Source: Stenotrophomonas lactitubi (GTDB lineage: Bacteria > Pseudomonadota > Gammaproteobacteria > Xanthomonadales > Xanthomonadaceae). From it: 64,000 nucleotides of DNA. Of this stretch, positions 28,164-36,905 are shown in pieces. The notes below the pieces were generated by a model. It was given only the letters and a program-made list of their open reading frames with translations, was not told the origin of the DNA and did not search any database. The stretch lies in the NCBI RefSeq assembly GCF_002803515.1, contig NZ_PHQX01000001.1, positions 868,001 through 932,000 of the forward strand, given 5' to 3'. Position 1 is the first letter of the stretch; every line of letters begins with the position of its first letter. The translations under genes and the position numbers were made by a program.

Positions 28164-29042
28164 TCAGACCTGCATCGCCTTGGCAACTTCAGCGGCGTAG
28201 TCTTCCACCACCTTCTCGATGCCTTCGCCAACGACCAGCAGCTGGAAGCCAGCCACGTCGGCGCCGGCAGCCTTGACCACCTGCTCGACGGACTTGTCGC
28301 CGTCCAGCACGTAGCTCTGGCCGTACAGGGTCACTTCGCTGACGATCTTGTTGATCTTGCCGCTGATGATCTTTTCCAGGATGTCGGCCGGCTTGGACTT
28401 GTCCTTCTCGGACATCTTGGCCAGTTCGATTTCCTTTTCCTTTTCCACGAACTCGGCCGGCACATCGGCAGCCTTGTTGTGCGGCGGCTTCAGCGCAGCC
28501 ACGTGCATGGCCAGGCCGCGAGCCAGTTCGGCGTCGCCACCGATCAGGTCGATCAGCACGCCGACCTTGCCGTTGGTGTGGACGTAGGAACCCACGTTGC
28601 CGGTGGTGTCCAGCTTGACCAGGCGACGGATGAGGATGTTCTCGCCCAGCTTCTGGATGGCGGTGGCGCGGGCTTCTTCGACGGTTTCGCCGGTGGCCAG
28701 CTTGGCGCTCTTCAGCACTTCCACGTCGGTGGCGCCCGATGCCAGGGCAGCGGCAGCGACGGAATCGACGAAGTTCTTGAAGTTGATGTCGTTGGCGACG
28801 AAGTCGGTTTCCGAGTTGATCTCGACCAGCACGGCCTTGCCGCCGTCCTGGGCCAGGCCCAGACGACCTTCGGCGGCCACGCGGTCAGCCTTCTTGTCGG
28901 CCTTGGCAGCGCCGGACTTGCGCAGCGCTTCAGCAGCGGCGTCGATGTTGCCGCCGGCCTCGGTGAGCGCCTTCTTGCATTCCATCATGCCGGCGCCGGT
29001 GCGCTCGCGCAGTTCCTTGACCAGGGAAGCAGTGATTTCCAC
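28164..29042 (-). CDS. tsf: Elongation factor Ts
   Basis: The 292-residue nucleotide exchange factor recycles EF-Tu-GDP. The N-terminal UBA-like region ([24 protein letters not shown]) and the EF-Tu contact motif [14 protein letters not shown] are present, followed by the dimerisation region and the C-terminal module. It is downstream of rpsB with a 125-bp gap that contains a hairpin with a short T-rich tail, which may lower tsf output relative to rpsB. Confidence 0.98.
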   Translation of the reverse strand: MEITASLVKELRERTGAGMMECKKALTEAGGNIDAAAEALRKSGAAKADKKADRVAAEGRLGLAQDGGKAVLVEINSETDFVANDINFKNFVDSVAAAALASGATDVEVLKSAKLATGETVEEARATAIQKLGENILIRRLVKLDTTGNVGSYVHTNGKVGVLIDLIGGDAELARGLAMHVAALKPPHNKAADVPAEFVEKEKEIELAKMSEKDKSKPADILEKIISGKINKIVSEVTLYGQSYVLDGDKSVEQVVKAAGADVAGFQLLVVGEGIEKVVEDYAAEVAKAMQV

Positions 29043-29130
29043 GGGATTACCTCACGAAAGAAAGGGGTTGGGCCGGCATGGTGGCCGGCCCGTGTGACAG
29101 TTTCCTGTCGTCGCGCCATCGGCAGCGGAC

Positions 29131-29157
29131 AGGAAAGGTGGGCGCGTGGCGCCCACC
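29131..29157 (-). terminator. Attenuator-like hairpin between rpsB and tsf
   Basis: On the minus strand a perfect 9-bp stem GGTGGGCGC/GCGCCCACC with a 3-base loop is followed by TTTCCT. The T-run is poor, so partial termination is more likely than complete stop. Confidence 0.45.
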
Positions 29158-29167
29158 AGGGCCTGGA

Positions 29168-29974
29168 TCAGGCCTGGGCTTCGCCCTTGTCGGCAGCAAC
29201 GGCCTTCTTGGCCGGAGCGCGGCGAACCGGCTTGCCTTCTTCGGCCGGAGCGTCGGCGAACTCTTCTTCACGGACGGTGGCGGCGTGCGGTGCAGCAGCC
29301 TTGCCTTCCAGCACGGCGTCAGCAGCAGCGCGTGCGTACAGCTGCACGGCACGGATGGCGTCGTCGTTGCCCGGGATCGCGTAATCCACCAGCTCCGGGT
29401 TGTAGTTGGTATCGACGACAGCGATCACCGGGATGCCGAGCTTCTTGGCTTCCTTGATGGCGATGTCTTCGTGGCCGATATCGATGACGAAGATCGCGTC
29501 CGGCAGACGGTTCATGTCCTTGATGCCGCCCAGCGAGGCTTCCAGCTTGTCGCGCTCGCGACGCAGGCCCAGCACTTCGTGCTTGACCAGCTTCTCGAAG
29601 GTGCCGTCGGACTCACCGGCTTCCAGTTCCTTCAGGCGGGCAACCGACTGCTTCACGGTACGGAAGTTGGTCAGGGTGCCGCCCAGCCAACGCTGGTTCA
29701 TGAACGGCATGCCGCAACGCTCGGCTTCTTCGCGGATCGACTCACGCGCGCTGCGCTTGGTGCCCAGGAACAGGATGGTGCCGCGCTTCTGGGCAACCGA
29801 CGAGATGAAGTTCATCGCGTCGTTGAACAGCGGGACGGTCTTTTCCAGGTTGATGATGTGGATCTTGCCGCGGGCGCCGAAGATGTACGGAGCCATTTTC
29901 GGGTTCCAGTAGCGGGTCTGGTGGCCGAAGTGGACGCCGGCTTCCAGCATCTGACGCATGGTGACCTGGGGCAT
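29168..29974 (-). CDS. rpsB: 30S ribosomal protein S2
   Basis: The 268-residue small-subunit protein, with the family start [19 protein letters not shown], then [24 protein letters not shown] (split over the coiled region), [10 protein letters not shown], and [10 protein letters not shown]. The ATG at 29974 has AGGAGT six bases upstream. The tail beyond about residue 230 is a low-complexity Ala/Lys/Glu extension ([18 protein letters not shown]), longer than in E. coli. A 5' leader of about 210 nt is predicted from the promoter at 30193-30222. Confidence 0.98.
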   Translation of the reverse strand: MPQVTMRQMLEAGVHFGHQTRYWNPKMAPYIFGARGKIHIINLEKTVPLFNDAMNFISSVAQKRGTILFLGTKRSARESIREEAERCGMPFMNQRWLGGTLTNFRTVKQSVARLKELEAGESDGTFEKLVKHEVLGLRRERDKLEASLGGIKDMNRLPDAIFVIDIGHEDIAIKEAKKLGIPVIAVVDTNYNPELVDYAIPGNDDAIRAVQLYARAAADAVLEGKAAAPHAATVREEEFADAPAEEGKPVRRAPAKKAVAADKGEAQA

Positions 29975-30192
29975 TGCAATACTCCTGATGGGGAACCGGC
30001 GATTCCGCCCGCGGGATAGGTATGCGGGACGCGTGGAAGCGCTGAAGGTTCCGGGGTTGGGCTTCCCTGTTGCCTCCGTGGCCGAACTCCTTGCGGAGCA
30101 CCCCGGCACGGATGGGGGCAGCAGGTGTGGATTCACCGGTGACGTCCGGTGTGGACGGCGTCCTGCGCACAGGGCGGCAGGACATCCCGGCG

Positions 30193-30222
30193 ATTATAGC
30201 CTGCTTGGCGGGCGGGCTGCAA
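30193..30222 (-). promoter_or_regulatory. Probable rpsB promoter
   Basis: Minus strand: TTGCAG (30222-30217), 18-base spacer, TATAAT (30198-30193). It overlaps the last codons of the fimbrial chaperone-like gene, so rpsB would carry a leader of about 210 nt, long enough for the S2 autoregulation known for this operon in other gammaproteobacteria. Confidence 0.55.
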
Positions 30223-30892
30223 TTGCGGGCGTCGGCGCGGCCAGGATCACCTCTGCGCCGTCCTGCAGGCGGGCGTGGAACCTGCCGCCGGCATAGCCAT
30301 CGGCGCGTGGCGGCAGCTGCCACGCGCGCTGGCGCGCCGCCAGTACGTAGCCGGCAAGACCGGGCAGCAGCAGGCTGCGGTGGCCGCCGACTGCCTCATA
30401 GGAAAGGTCGCTCAGGCGCGCGTGCCCGATGCCACTGTTCAGAAGTCGCAGCATGAGTTGCGACCCGTTGAGCACCACCTCTGCCTGCAGGCAGGGGGAC
30501 GCTGGGCCAACCGGTTCGCCGCGGAACAGGGGCAGTGAATAGCGTGGCATGGCCGGTTCTGCCGGTGCCAGGATGATACGGAATGCCTGTTCGGCGGCCA
30601 CAGGCGCGGACGACGCCGGAAGCAACCAGACGCGCTGGCGCGCACCGGCAGGTACATCCAGCAGGGTTGGGCTGGCCAGCACCTGCGCGCTGCGTTGCAG
30701 GTGTTCGGCACCCGGTTGCTGGTCCCACGCCCAGATCTGCACCTGGCCGCGCCAGTGCCCAGGGCCGGGATTGTGCAGCCACAGCTCGGACCGCCCCTGT
30801 GCGGCCGGCAGGCGCAGGGTGGTCGGCATCAGATCCAGCGCCTGCACGGGCATGGGCAGCAGTGCCAGCAACAGGGGCAGCAGCCGGCGCAT
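30194..30892 (-). CDS. Second PapD-like chaperone-type protein of the fimbrial operon
   Basis: The 232-residue protein has a signal peptide (MRRLLPLLLALLPMPVQA) and a PapD-like pattern: LDLMPTTLRLPAAQGRSELWLHNPG as first strand, a VLASPTLLDVPAGARQRVWLL strand, then the conserved FRIILAP and YSLPLFRG segments, then a second Ig-like domain. It resembles the fimbrial chaperone at 34608-35360 in layout but not in close sequence. It is the last gene of the fimbrial operon, and overlaps the preceding small gene by one base (TGATG). It may be a specialised chaperone or an assembly subunit. Confidence 0.7.
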   Translation of the reverse strand: MRRLLPLLLALLPMPVQALDLMPTTLRLPAAQGRSELWLHNPGPGHWRGQVQIWAWDQQPGAEHLQRSAQVLASPTLLDVPAGARQRVWLLPASSAPVAAEQAFRIILAPAEPAMPRYSLPLFRGEPVGPASPCLQAEVVLNGSQLMLRLLNSGIGHARLSDLSYEAVGGHRSLLLPGLAGYVLAARQRAWQLPPRADGYAGGRFHARLQDGAEVILAAPTPAIAARPPSRL

Positions 30893-31146
30893 CAGTAGTA
30901 GGTGGTTGGCGGTTCAGATGCGGCACGCCCTTGCTCGTCCTGCGCTGGCGGGGCCAGTTCACGGATCTGTGGCGGCAGGTGCAGGGTGTCGCTGTGCTGC
31001 TGTGGCACCGGGCAACGGGGGCCGCCCTCCGTGCCGGCGCAGCCTTCAACCACGGTCAGGCGGATCTGCAACGGAGCGGGCGCCGGGTCGGCCCACGCTG
31101 TCGTGCTGGCAATGGACATCGCTCCGATCAGTACTGCCCGAACCAC
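30892..31146 (-). CDS. Small secreted protein of the fimbrial operon
   Basis: The 84-residue product has a signal peptide (MVRAVLIGAMSIASTTAWA), then a short mature part with two Cys (VVEGCAGTEGGPRCPVP) and a Pro-rich tail ending in TTYY. I do not recognise a family. The start of the mature part (PLQIRLTVVEGC) resembles the first strand of a spore coat U domain up to its conserved Cys, as though it were a truncated pilin-like domain. It lies 74 bp after the tip protein gene and is coupled to the chaperone-like gene by TGATG. Confidence 0.55.
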   Translation of the reverse strand: MVRAVLIGAMSIASTTAWADPAPAPLQIRLTVVEGCAGTEGGPRCPVPQQHSDTLHLPPQIRELAPPAQDEQGRAASEPPTTYY

Positions 31147-31220
31147 CTGCCATCCACCCTGTTGTCGACCTGATGCGCGGTATCGGCCGACATGGGGGAT
31201 TCTGTAGTGCGGGGCGTCAC

Positions 31221-32261
31221 TCAGTAGGTGATCGTTACCTGTACCAGGTCGTTGTAGGTGCCGGCCGGCGGTTGGTCACTCACCGGCGGTACCCGGCCGT
31301 AGATGGTCAAGGGTTGCGCGCTGCCAGTGCCGACACCGCTGAAGGTGTCCACGTTGAGCGTATTGCCCCAGCGCTGGCTGCGCGCAGCATCCCGGTACAG
31401 CTCATAGGTCAGGTAATAGTTGTTGCTGCCGATGGTGGTGCGCATGCGCCGGGTACTGCTCAGTGCAGGGTTGTTCTGGCCATTGTCGAGGCTGACCTGG
31501 AACGCGGTGCGCTTGAGGCAGGTCAGGGTGAGGGTGGCGGTCTGGTCGATATTGGCGGGAATGCCGCCGGTGACGTTGCCGAAATTCATGGTGGTGGTGA
31601 GGTAGCTGCCGCATTGCGGCAGCACGGTGGCAGTGGCATTGAAGGTGAAGGCATTGCTGGCGGTGTTGGTGCCGGTCGCGCCGCCATTGCAGGTGGCTGG
31701 CACGGTGGCGGTGCCCAGCAGCACCTCGTTCCAGGCCCAGGTGAGCACCACGCTGGCACCGGTGAAGGTGCTGCTGTAGTTGCCGGAGGCCAGCACCTGG
31801 TTGGCCGGGATCTGTGCGAACAACTGCGTGGTACGGCTGCCGGAGCCGCCGATCAGCGGCACGCTGTAGGTCATCGTCAGTTCCTGTGCGGGCGGTGTGC
31901 CGCGCGGTGCCAGGCCGGTGACTTCGCTGTAGTTGGCGACGTTGTATATCTGGAAATTGAGCGGATCACTGCTGCCGTTGACCATTGTCCGCCACGGCGA
32001 AGTACTGGTGCCGCCGGTGCCATTGCCCAGGCCGATGCAGACGCGGATGCCGGTGGTGGCGATAAGGCTGAGCGCGGCGGTGGAGCAGTTCACGGCAATG
32101 TTCAAGGTGCCGGGGGTGGCACCTGCGGCGCCGCTGCTGACGTTGCCGAAGGGCAGCAGCGCGTCGGCGGTGGCGGTGCAGGTGGCGGCCGCGCGCGTCG
32201 GTGCACTGGCGATCAGGCCTGCAAGCAGCAGCAGGCCGAGCAGCAGCGGGCGCAGGCTCAC
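31221..32261 (-). CDS. Csu-type fimbrial tip protein with two spore coat U domains
   Basis: The 346-residue protein starts at a GTG that overlaps the usher stop by 4 bp and has GGAGG eight bases upstream. The reading gives a signal peptide (SLRPLLLGLLLLAGLIAS, cleavage near TRAAA). Two spore coat U (SCPU) domains follow: residues about 28-180 beginning CTATADALLPFGNVSSG, and about 200-346 beginning FNATATVLPQCGSYLTTTMNFGNV and ending in YNDLVQVTITY. This two-domain layout matches CsuE, the tip adhesin of Csu pili. An ATG at 32282 would add seven residues before the signal peptide. Confidence 0.8.
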   Translation of the reverse strand: MSLRPLLLGLLLLAGLIASAPTRAAATCTATADALLPFGNVSSGAAGATPGTLNIAVNCSTAALSLIATTGIRVCIGLGNGTGGTSTSPWRTMVNGSSDPLNFQIYNVANYSEVTGLAPRGTPPAQELTMTYSVPLIGGSGSRTTQLFAQIPANQVLASGNYSSTFTGASVVLTWAWNEVLLGTATVPATCNGGATGTNTASNAFTFNATATVLPQCGSYLTTTMNFGNVTGGIPANIDQTATLTLTCLKRTAFQVSLDNGQNNPALSSTRRMRTTIGSNNYYLTYELYRDAARSQRWGNTLNVDTFSGVGTGSAQPLTIYGRVPPVSDQPPAGTYNDLVQVTITY

Positions 32262-34654
32262 GGCGCCACCTCCGGCACGCATTGCAGGGGCGCCGGACGA
32301 GGCCGCGCACCTGCGGCGACCACCTGCGGCGATGCCGGTACCCGCGTACGGCACTGCCCCCTGCTGGTGGTGATGTACAGCACGGTGCCAGCGGCCACGT
32401 CTTCCAGGTACAGCAGTCCGTCGTAACCGACCGAGGCCTGGCGGCCATCCGCCAGTTGCACCTCGCTGCCTGCTTCCAGCGGCTGCCCCGCCATGTCCTG
32501 CACGGTGAGGGTCAACGACGGCCGCGAGCGCAGGTTGAAGGTCAGGCCGGTGCCGGCACGCTGGCGCGGTGTTACCCAGTCCTCGATGCGATCGGCGCGC
32601 ATGTCCGCCGGCAGGTCCAGGGTGTCGATGGAGACGCGGTTGCGCTGCCAGGACAGCAGTGGGCTGATCAGCAGCAGGCCACGATCGTCGGTGACACCGA
32701 TCAGGCGGTTCTCAAGCCGCACGGGAACACCGCCAATGCCATTCGTGCTGACCACCGCGAAGGCATCGGCGACTTCGCGGGCGGCGAAGGTGTGCCCGGC
32801 CATCCACACCAGGCTGCCGCTGGCGCTGCCATAGGCGTAGTTGAGGCCGGCCTGGCGCGAGGCACCGAAGGCGTAGCGACCGACATCGTTGAGGATGCCG
32901 ACTTCGGCCAGGCCGCCGCTGCCGTCGTCGCCGTGGCGGACCTGTGCGCGCCAACCGATCCCCCCGGCACTGCCGTCACCCGGGACTGGCTGGGTGACAT
33001 CGGCGACCCAGCTCTGGCGGTCGCCGTTGCGCTGGGTGGACAGGCTGGCCTGGCGGTTGTTGCCCAGGCTCGCGGTCAGCGACAGGTAGACACTGCGGTC
33101 ATCGCTGTTGTCCAGGTTCTGGTTGACCGACAGGTAGGCCGACCAGCGCTGGCGCCAGCTGCGTGACCAGAACAGGCTGGCATAGCGGTTGTCCTCGCCA
33201 TCGGGATAGCGCAGGCGCAGGTAGCTGGCGCTCAGGGAGCCCAGGCGCAGCAGGTCCAGGCCGACCGTGGCCTGCTCGCTGATGCTGGGCGGCAGGTTGG
33301 CCTGCAGCGCGCCCAGGTCGCGGTAGTCGCCGTGGCTGCGCACGCTGCGCAGATTGACGTTGAAACGACGGTTGTTCCAGCTGTACCCCAGCGCCCACTG
33401 GCCGCCCTGCAGGCCCTGGTAGCGGCTGTGGGCGTACGCGGCATTGACCACGCCCGCGCCGCCCAGCAGCCACCAGCCGCCCACGCCGGCCTGTGCCAGG
33501 CCGCCGCCACCTTCGGCGTGTGCTTCGCCGGTGAATGTGTCGCTGACGCCGCCGCGCCAGCTGGCGCTTGCCACGGTACGGTCGTCGTAGGCGAAGGAGC
33601 GCTCGCCGAACTGCTCGCGCAGCTGGCCGACGCCGAGCGACCAGTCCGACAGGCCCTTGGCCAGCAGTTGCTGGGTGCCGTAGAAGCTGAAATCCAGGGT
33701 CTGCATGCGGCCGAACGCATCGGTGACCACGACCTGCGCGCTGCCGTTGCCGCTGATGCCCGGTTGCGCCGCCAGCTGGAATGGTCCGACCGGCACCTGG
33801 CCGCTGTACTGGCGCAGGCCATCGACATACAGCTCGACCGTGGATGGCACCACCGCCTGGCCGAGGAAGGCCGGCGTCGGGGTAAGCACACGGTACGGCT
33901 GCAATCCGTAATTGCGGCCGATCTGCAGGCCGCCCAGGCGTACCGGCCGGCTCCAGTCGACGAAGCCGCTGTAGAAGTCGCCCACCTCCAGAGTCAGCGC
34001 CCTGTCCGGGAAATCCAGGGTCCAGCGCGTGTCCAGGCGTACGCTGTCGCTGCGCCAGTGGCGGTCTCCGGTCTGGTAGCGACGGCTGACCGCGGTGTTC
34101 TCGAAGGTGCCGGCACCCACGCCGAACACCCGCAGTTCAGAGCTCAGGGTCAGATTGCCGAGGCGGTCGACGCGGCTGCCATACAGGTCGTAATTGAGCA
34201 GGACGCCGGGCGAGGCGCTGCTGCGCGGCGCGCGCGCCTGCGGGCGGCCGAGCACGGTCGTGGGCAGGGTCAACTGGTCCAGTGGCACGTCCAGCGCGAG
34301 GGTCTGCAGGTGGGCGTCATAACGCACCACCGCGCCGCTGATCTGGTCCAGATACACGGGAGCATCGCCACTGGCATTGAAACCGAGCTGGCGCAGGATC
34401 TCGGGGCTGGCCTGCAGGCGGCCGCGATTGTCGGTGAAGGGCAGCAGGCCGCGTGGCGTGCTGTTGAGGGTCACGTCCAGGTACAGCGTCTGGTTGGCCG
34501 TGAGTGGGGTCGGTGGCGGCAGCAGGGCATCGGCGGAGACCCCGGAGACATCGGCTGCATGGGCCGCCGGGGACAGGGCCGCACCGAGCGCTGCGCTCAT
34601 CAGCGCCTCAGCGAGCCGGTGGTGGCGGCAGCGACGTCTGTTCCGACTCGCCAT
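32258..34654 (-). CDS. Csu-type fimbrial outer-membrane usher
   Basis: The 798-residue usher exports and polymerises pilin subunits. It has the N-terminal periplasmic domain (NQTLYLDVTLNSTPRGLLPF), a 24-strand pore with many SLSASYLRLRYPD-like strands, a plug region around the middle, and C-terminal Ig-like domains (DLPADMRADRIEDW...LTVQDMAGQPLEAGSEVQL). It is shorter than FimD-type ushers, as is normal for CsuD-like ones. The ATG at 34654 gives a basic n-region and then a hydrophobic core; an alternative ATG at 34600 has a GAGG Shine-Dalgarno but lacks positive charge at the start. Confidence 0.88.
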   Translation of the reverse strand: MASRNRRRCRHHRLAEALMSAALGAALSPAAHAADVSGVSADALLPPPTPLTANQTLYLDVTLNSTPRGLLPFTDNRGRLQASPEILRQLGFNASGDAPVYLDQISGAVVRYDAHLQTLALDVPLDQLTLPTTVLGRPQARAPRSSASPGVLLNYDLYGSRVDRLGNLTLSSELRVFGVGAGTFENTAVSRRYQTGDRHWRSDSVRLDTRWTLDFPDRALTLEVGDFYSGFVDWSRPVRLGGLQIGRNYGLQPYRVLTPTPAFLGQAVVPSTVELYVDGLRQYSGQVPVGPFQLAAQPGISGNGSAQVVVTDAFGRMQTLDFSFYGTQQLLAKGLSDWSLGVGQLREQFGERSFAYDDRTVASASWRGGVSDTFTGEAHAEGGGGLAQAGVGGWWLLGGAGVVNAAYAHSRYQGLQGGQWALGYSWNNRRFNVNLRSVRSHGDYRDLGALQANLPPSISEQATVGLDLLRLGSLSASYLRLRYPDGEDNRYASLFWSRSWRQRWSAYLSVNQNLDNSDDRSVYLSLTASLGNNRQASLSTQRNGDRQSWVADVTQPVPGDGSAGGIGWRAQVRHGDDGSGGLAEVGILNDVGRYAFGASRQAGLNYAYGSASGSLVWMAGHTFAAREVADAFAVVSTNGIGGVPVRLENRLIGVTDDRGLLLISPLLSWQRNRVSIDTLDLPADMRADRIEDWVTPRQRAGTGLTFNLRSRPSLTLTVQDMAGQPLEAGSEVQLADGRQASVGYDGLLYLEDVAAGTVLYITTSRGQCRTRVPASPQVVAAGARPRPAPLQCVPEVAP

Positions 34655-35360
34655 TGAGCTTGGCCGTGATCTGGTCGTTGTCGCGGTCGATCGCCGTGCG
34701 CTCCAGCGGCCAGCGCATGACCTGGCCGGGCAGCACGTAGCCCAGCAGGCCGGGATGGACGATACGCGGCCGCTCCGGGCTGCCCAGGGCGAGGTCGGCG
34801 ATCTGCGCGTAGCTGTTGCCGGTATTGCCTACTTCCACGCCGTTGCGACCGTCGTCCAGCCGGACCAGGCGGGCGTGCAGCTGCGGTGCCAGCCGGGCGC
34901 TGGCGCCGGGTTGCACGAACACCGGGATGGAATAGCGCAGTACGAACTGCATGCCTTCGCTGCGCGTGGCCAGATCGGGCACCTCATCGACGATCAGCCG
35001 GTAGTACTGCTGCGCAGCCGGTGCGTCGGCAACGGCACGCATGACCCGCACCAGCTGCTGCTGGCCCGCTGCCAGTTCCTGCATCGGTGGCGTAGCCAGC
35101 AGATCCTCGGTGGGCAGCAGTTGCTCCTTCCCGTCCTGCTGTACCCACCGGAACACCCTTACCTGCAGCTTCACCGGCGAGGTGCCGCTGTTGGTCAACC
35201 ACAGTTCGCCAGCGCGCTGGCGTGCTTCCAGCTGCAGGCTGGTGGGGGCGACCTGCAAGCTGGTCGCCGAGACCTCGTTGACCCCAAGCAGGCTGAAGAC
35301 GAGCAGCGCCAAGCCGGTGGCGCGCCACGGGCGGGATCCGGCCATGCGGGCGTGCTCCAT
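34608..35360 (-). CDS. Csu-type fimbrial chaperone
   Basis: The 250-residue periplasmic chaperone holds pilin subunits before they reach the usher. It has a signal peptide (hydrophobic ATGLALLVFSLLGVNEVSA), the first Ig-like domain with TSLQLEARQRAGELWLTNSG and VKLQVRVFRWVQ, the conserved YYRLIVDEVPD strand, and a second domain with IPVFVQPGASA and GNTGNSYAQIADLAL. It is coupled to the pilin gene by TGATG. The TTG three bases upstream is not needed. Confidence 0.88.
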   Translation of the reverse strand: MEHARMAGSRPWRATGLALLVFSLLGVNEVSATSLQVAPTSLQLEARQRAGELWLTNSGTSPVKLQVRVFRWVQQDGKEQLLPTEDLLATPPMQELAAGQQQLVRVMRAVADAPAAQQYYRLIVDEVPDLATRSEGMQFVLRYSIPVFVQPGASARLAPQLHARLVRLDDGRNGVEVGNTGNSYAQIADLALGSPERPRIVHPGLLGYVLPGQVMRWPLERTAIDRDNDQITAKLNGESEQTSLPPPPAR

Positions 35361-35887
35361 CAATAGGTGATCGTGGCGGTAACGGTATCCAGGTAGTTGC
35401 CGGTAGCAGCGTTGGCCGTGCTCAGGTTGAGGATCTGGCCGTAGACGATGTAGGGCACCGCCAGCCCGGTGCCGATGCCGGCCTGGGTGTTGGTGCCGGT
35501 AGTGGCGCCCCAGACCAGGGTGTGTGCGGCATCCTGGTAGAGCTGGTAGCCCACGTAGTTGTTCGCGGTCACTGCGGCGTTGGTGTTCTTCATCCGCCGC
35601 GTGGTGACGTCATTGGCCGTGCCGGCATTGGCACCGGCATTCAGCGCGATGGTGTACGGGGTCAGCGCCGAACACTGCGCGGTCACAGTGCCCTGGCCCA
35701 GGGTCGGGGTGGCGGTGGTGGAAGCGGCGGTGCCGAAGTCGACGTTGGTGGCTGCGGCCGCAGTAATGGTGCAGGCCTTGGTGACCACCAGGGTGACGTT
35801 GAACGTGGTGGTATCAGCGGCGGCGGCCGGGCCTGCCACCAGCAGGGCCAGGGCCCAGGCCAAAGGGGAACGAGCTGCGGATCGCAT
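35360..35887 (-). CDS. Major Csu-type pilin, spore coat U domain
   Basis: The 175-residue secreted subunit. It has a signal peptide (MRSAARSPLAWALALLVAG, cleavage near PAAAA), then one SCPU domain: FNVTLVVTKACTITAAAATNVDFG, a Cys in VTAQCSALTPYTIALNAG, and the C-terminal strand YLDTVTATITY. The first Cys and the Cys in TAQCS probably form the domain disulphide, as in CsuA/B. GGGAGG precedes the ATG by seven bases. It is the first gene of the operon and the likely shaft subunit. Low complexity (Thr/Ala/Asn) is typical. Confidence 0.87.
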   Translation of the reverse strand: MRSAARSPLAWALALLVAGPAAAADTTTFNVTLVVTKACTITAAAATNVDFGTAASTTATPTLGQGTVTAQCSALTPYTIALNAGANAGTANDVTTRRMKNTNAAVTANNYVGYQLYQDAAHTLVWGATTGTNTQAGIGTGLAVPYIVYGQILNLSTANAATGNYLDTVTATITY

Positions 35888-36113
35888 GGACAACCTCCCT
35901 GACCCGAAGGTCCGTTGAACAGGGCGAAAACGGCACATTCAGCGCCGTTTTGACGACAGTGACCCCAGCGTAGGCACCGTAAGTGTCTGTATTGCGTGAG
36001 AATCAGGGATTCGAAAGGGTGTGGGCCATCACGCTTTCACCTTCCTTGCCGGATCCGTGCATGGCCCGGATCGCCAGTTGGGTGGCGTTCGTTCAGATTG
36101 CGGCCGGATCGGC

Positions 36114-36119
36114 GATAAT
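36114..36119 (+). promoter_or_regulatory. -10-like box immediately before map
   Basis: GATAAT ends seven bases before the map ATG, with TTCAGA 16 bases further upstream (36092-36097). If used, the mRNA would begin at or one base before the start codon, that is, it would be leaderless. Confidence 0.35.
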
Positions 36120-36126
36120 GGGAGCC

Positions 36127-36903
36127 ATGAGCGTGAATATCAAAACCCCGCAGGAAATCGAGATGATGCGCATCGCCGGCCGCCTGGCCAGCGAAGTGCT
36201 CGACATCGTCACCCCCCACGTCAAGCCCGGTGTCACGACCGAGGAACTGGACCGCATCTGCCACGACCATGTCGTGAACGTGCAGGGCGCCATTCCGGCC
36301 AACGTCGGCTACCGCGGCTTCCCAAAGACCGTGTGCACCTCGGTCAACAATGTCATCTGCCACGGCATTCCCAGCGAAGGGAAGGTCCTCAAGGATGGCG
36401 ACATCATCAATATCGACGTCACCGTCATCAAGGACGGCTGGCATGGCGACACCAGCCGCATGTACTTCGTCGGCACCCCGTCGGTGATGGCCAAGCGCCT
36501 GGTCGACGCCACCTATGAGGCCATGTGGCGCGGCATCCGCGCGGTGCGTCCGGGCGCAACCCTGGGCGACGTCGGCCATGCGATCCAGAGCTATGCCGAA
36601 GGCGAGCGTTTCAGCGTGGTGCGCGAGTACTGCGGTCACGGCATCGGCAAGGTCTACCACGATGAACCGCAGGTGGTGCACTACGGCCGTCCGGGCCAGG
36701 GCCTGGTGCTGCAGCCGGGCATGACCTTCACCATCGAGCCGATGATCAACGAGGGCACCCGCTACAACAAGGTGCTGCCCGATGGCTGGACCGTAGTGAC
36801 CAAGGACCGCAAGCTGTCGGCGCAGTGGGAGCACATGATCGCGGTCACCGAGACCGGCGTGGACGTGCTGACCCTGTCGCCGGGCGAGTCGCAGGTCTCC
36901 TGA
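36127..36903 (+). CDS. map: Methionine aminopeptidase, type I
   Basis: The 258-residue metalloprotease removes N-terminal Met. The pita-bread fold is complete: IKTPQEIEMMRIAGRLASEV, IPSEGKVLKDGDIINIDVT (first Asp ligand), GDTSRMYFVG (second Asp), YCGHGIGKVYHDEPQV (His), PGMTFTIEPMI (Glu), and WEHMIAVTETG (Glu). The ATG at 36127 begins the conserved part. It is divergent from the fimbrial operon and sits 2 bp before glnD. Confidence 0.97.
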   Translation: MSVNIKTPQEIEMMRIAGRLASEVLDIVTPHVKPGVTTEELDRICHDHVVNVQGAIPANVGYRGFPKTVCTSVNNVICHGIPSEGKVLKDGDIINIDVTVIKDGWHGDTSRMYFVGTPSVMAKRLVDATYEAMWRGIRAVRPGATLGDVGHAIQSYAEGERFSVVREYCGHGIGKVYHDEPQVVHYGRPGQGLVLQPGMTFTIEPMINEGTRYNKVLPDGWTVVTKDRKLSAQWEHMIAVTETGVDVLTLSPGESQVS

Positions 36904-36905
36904 CG

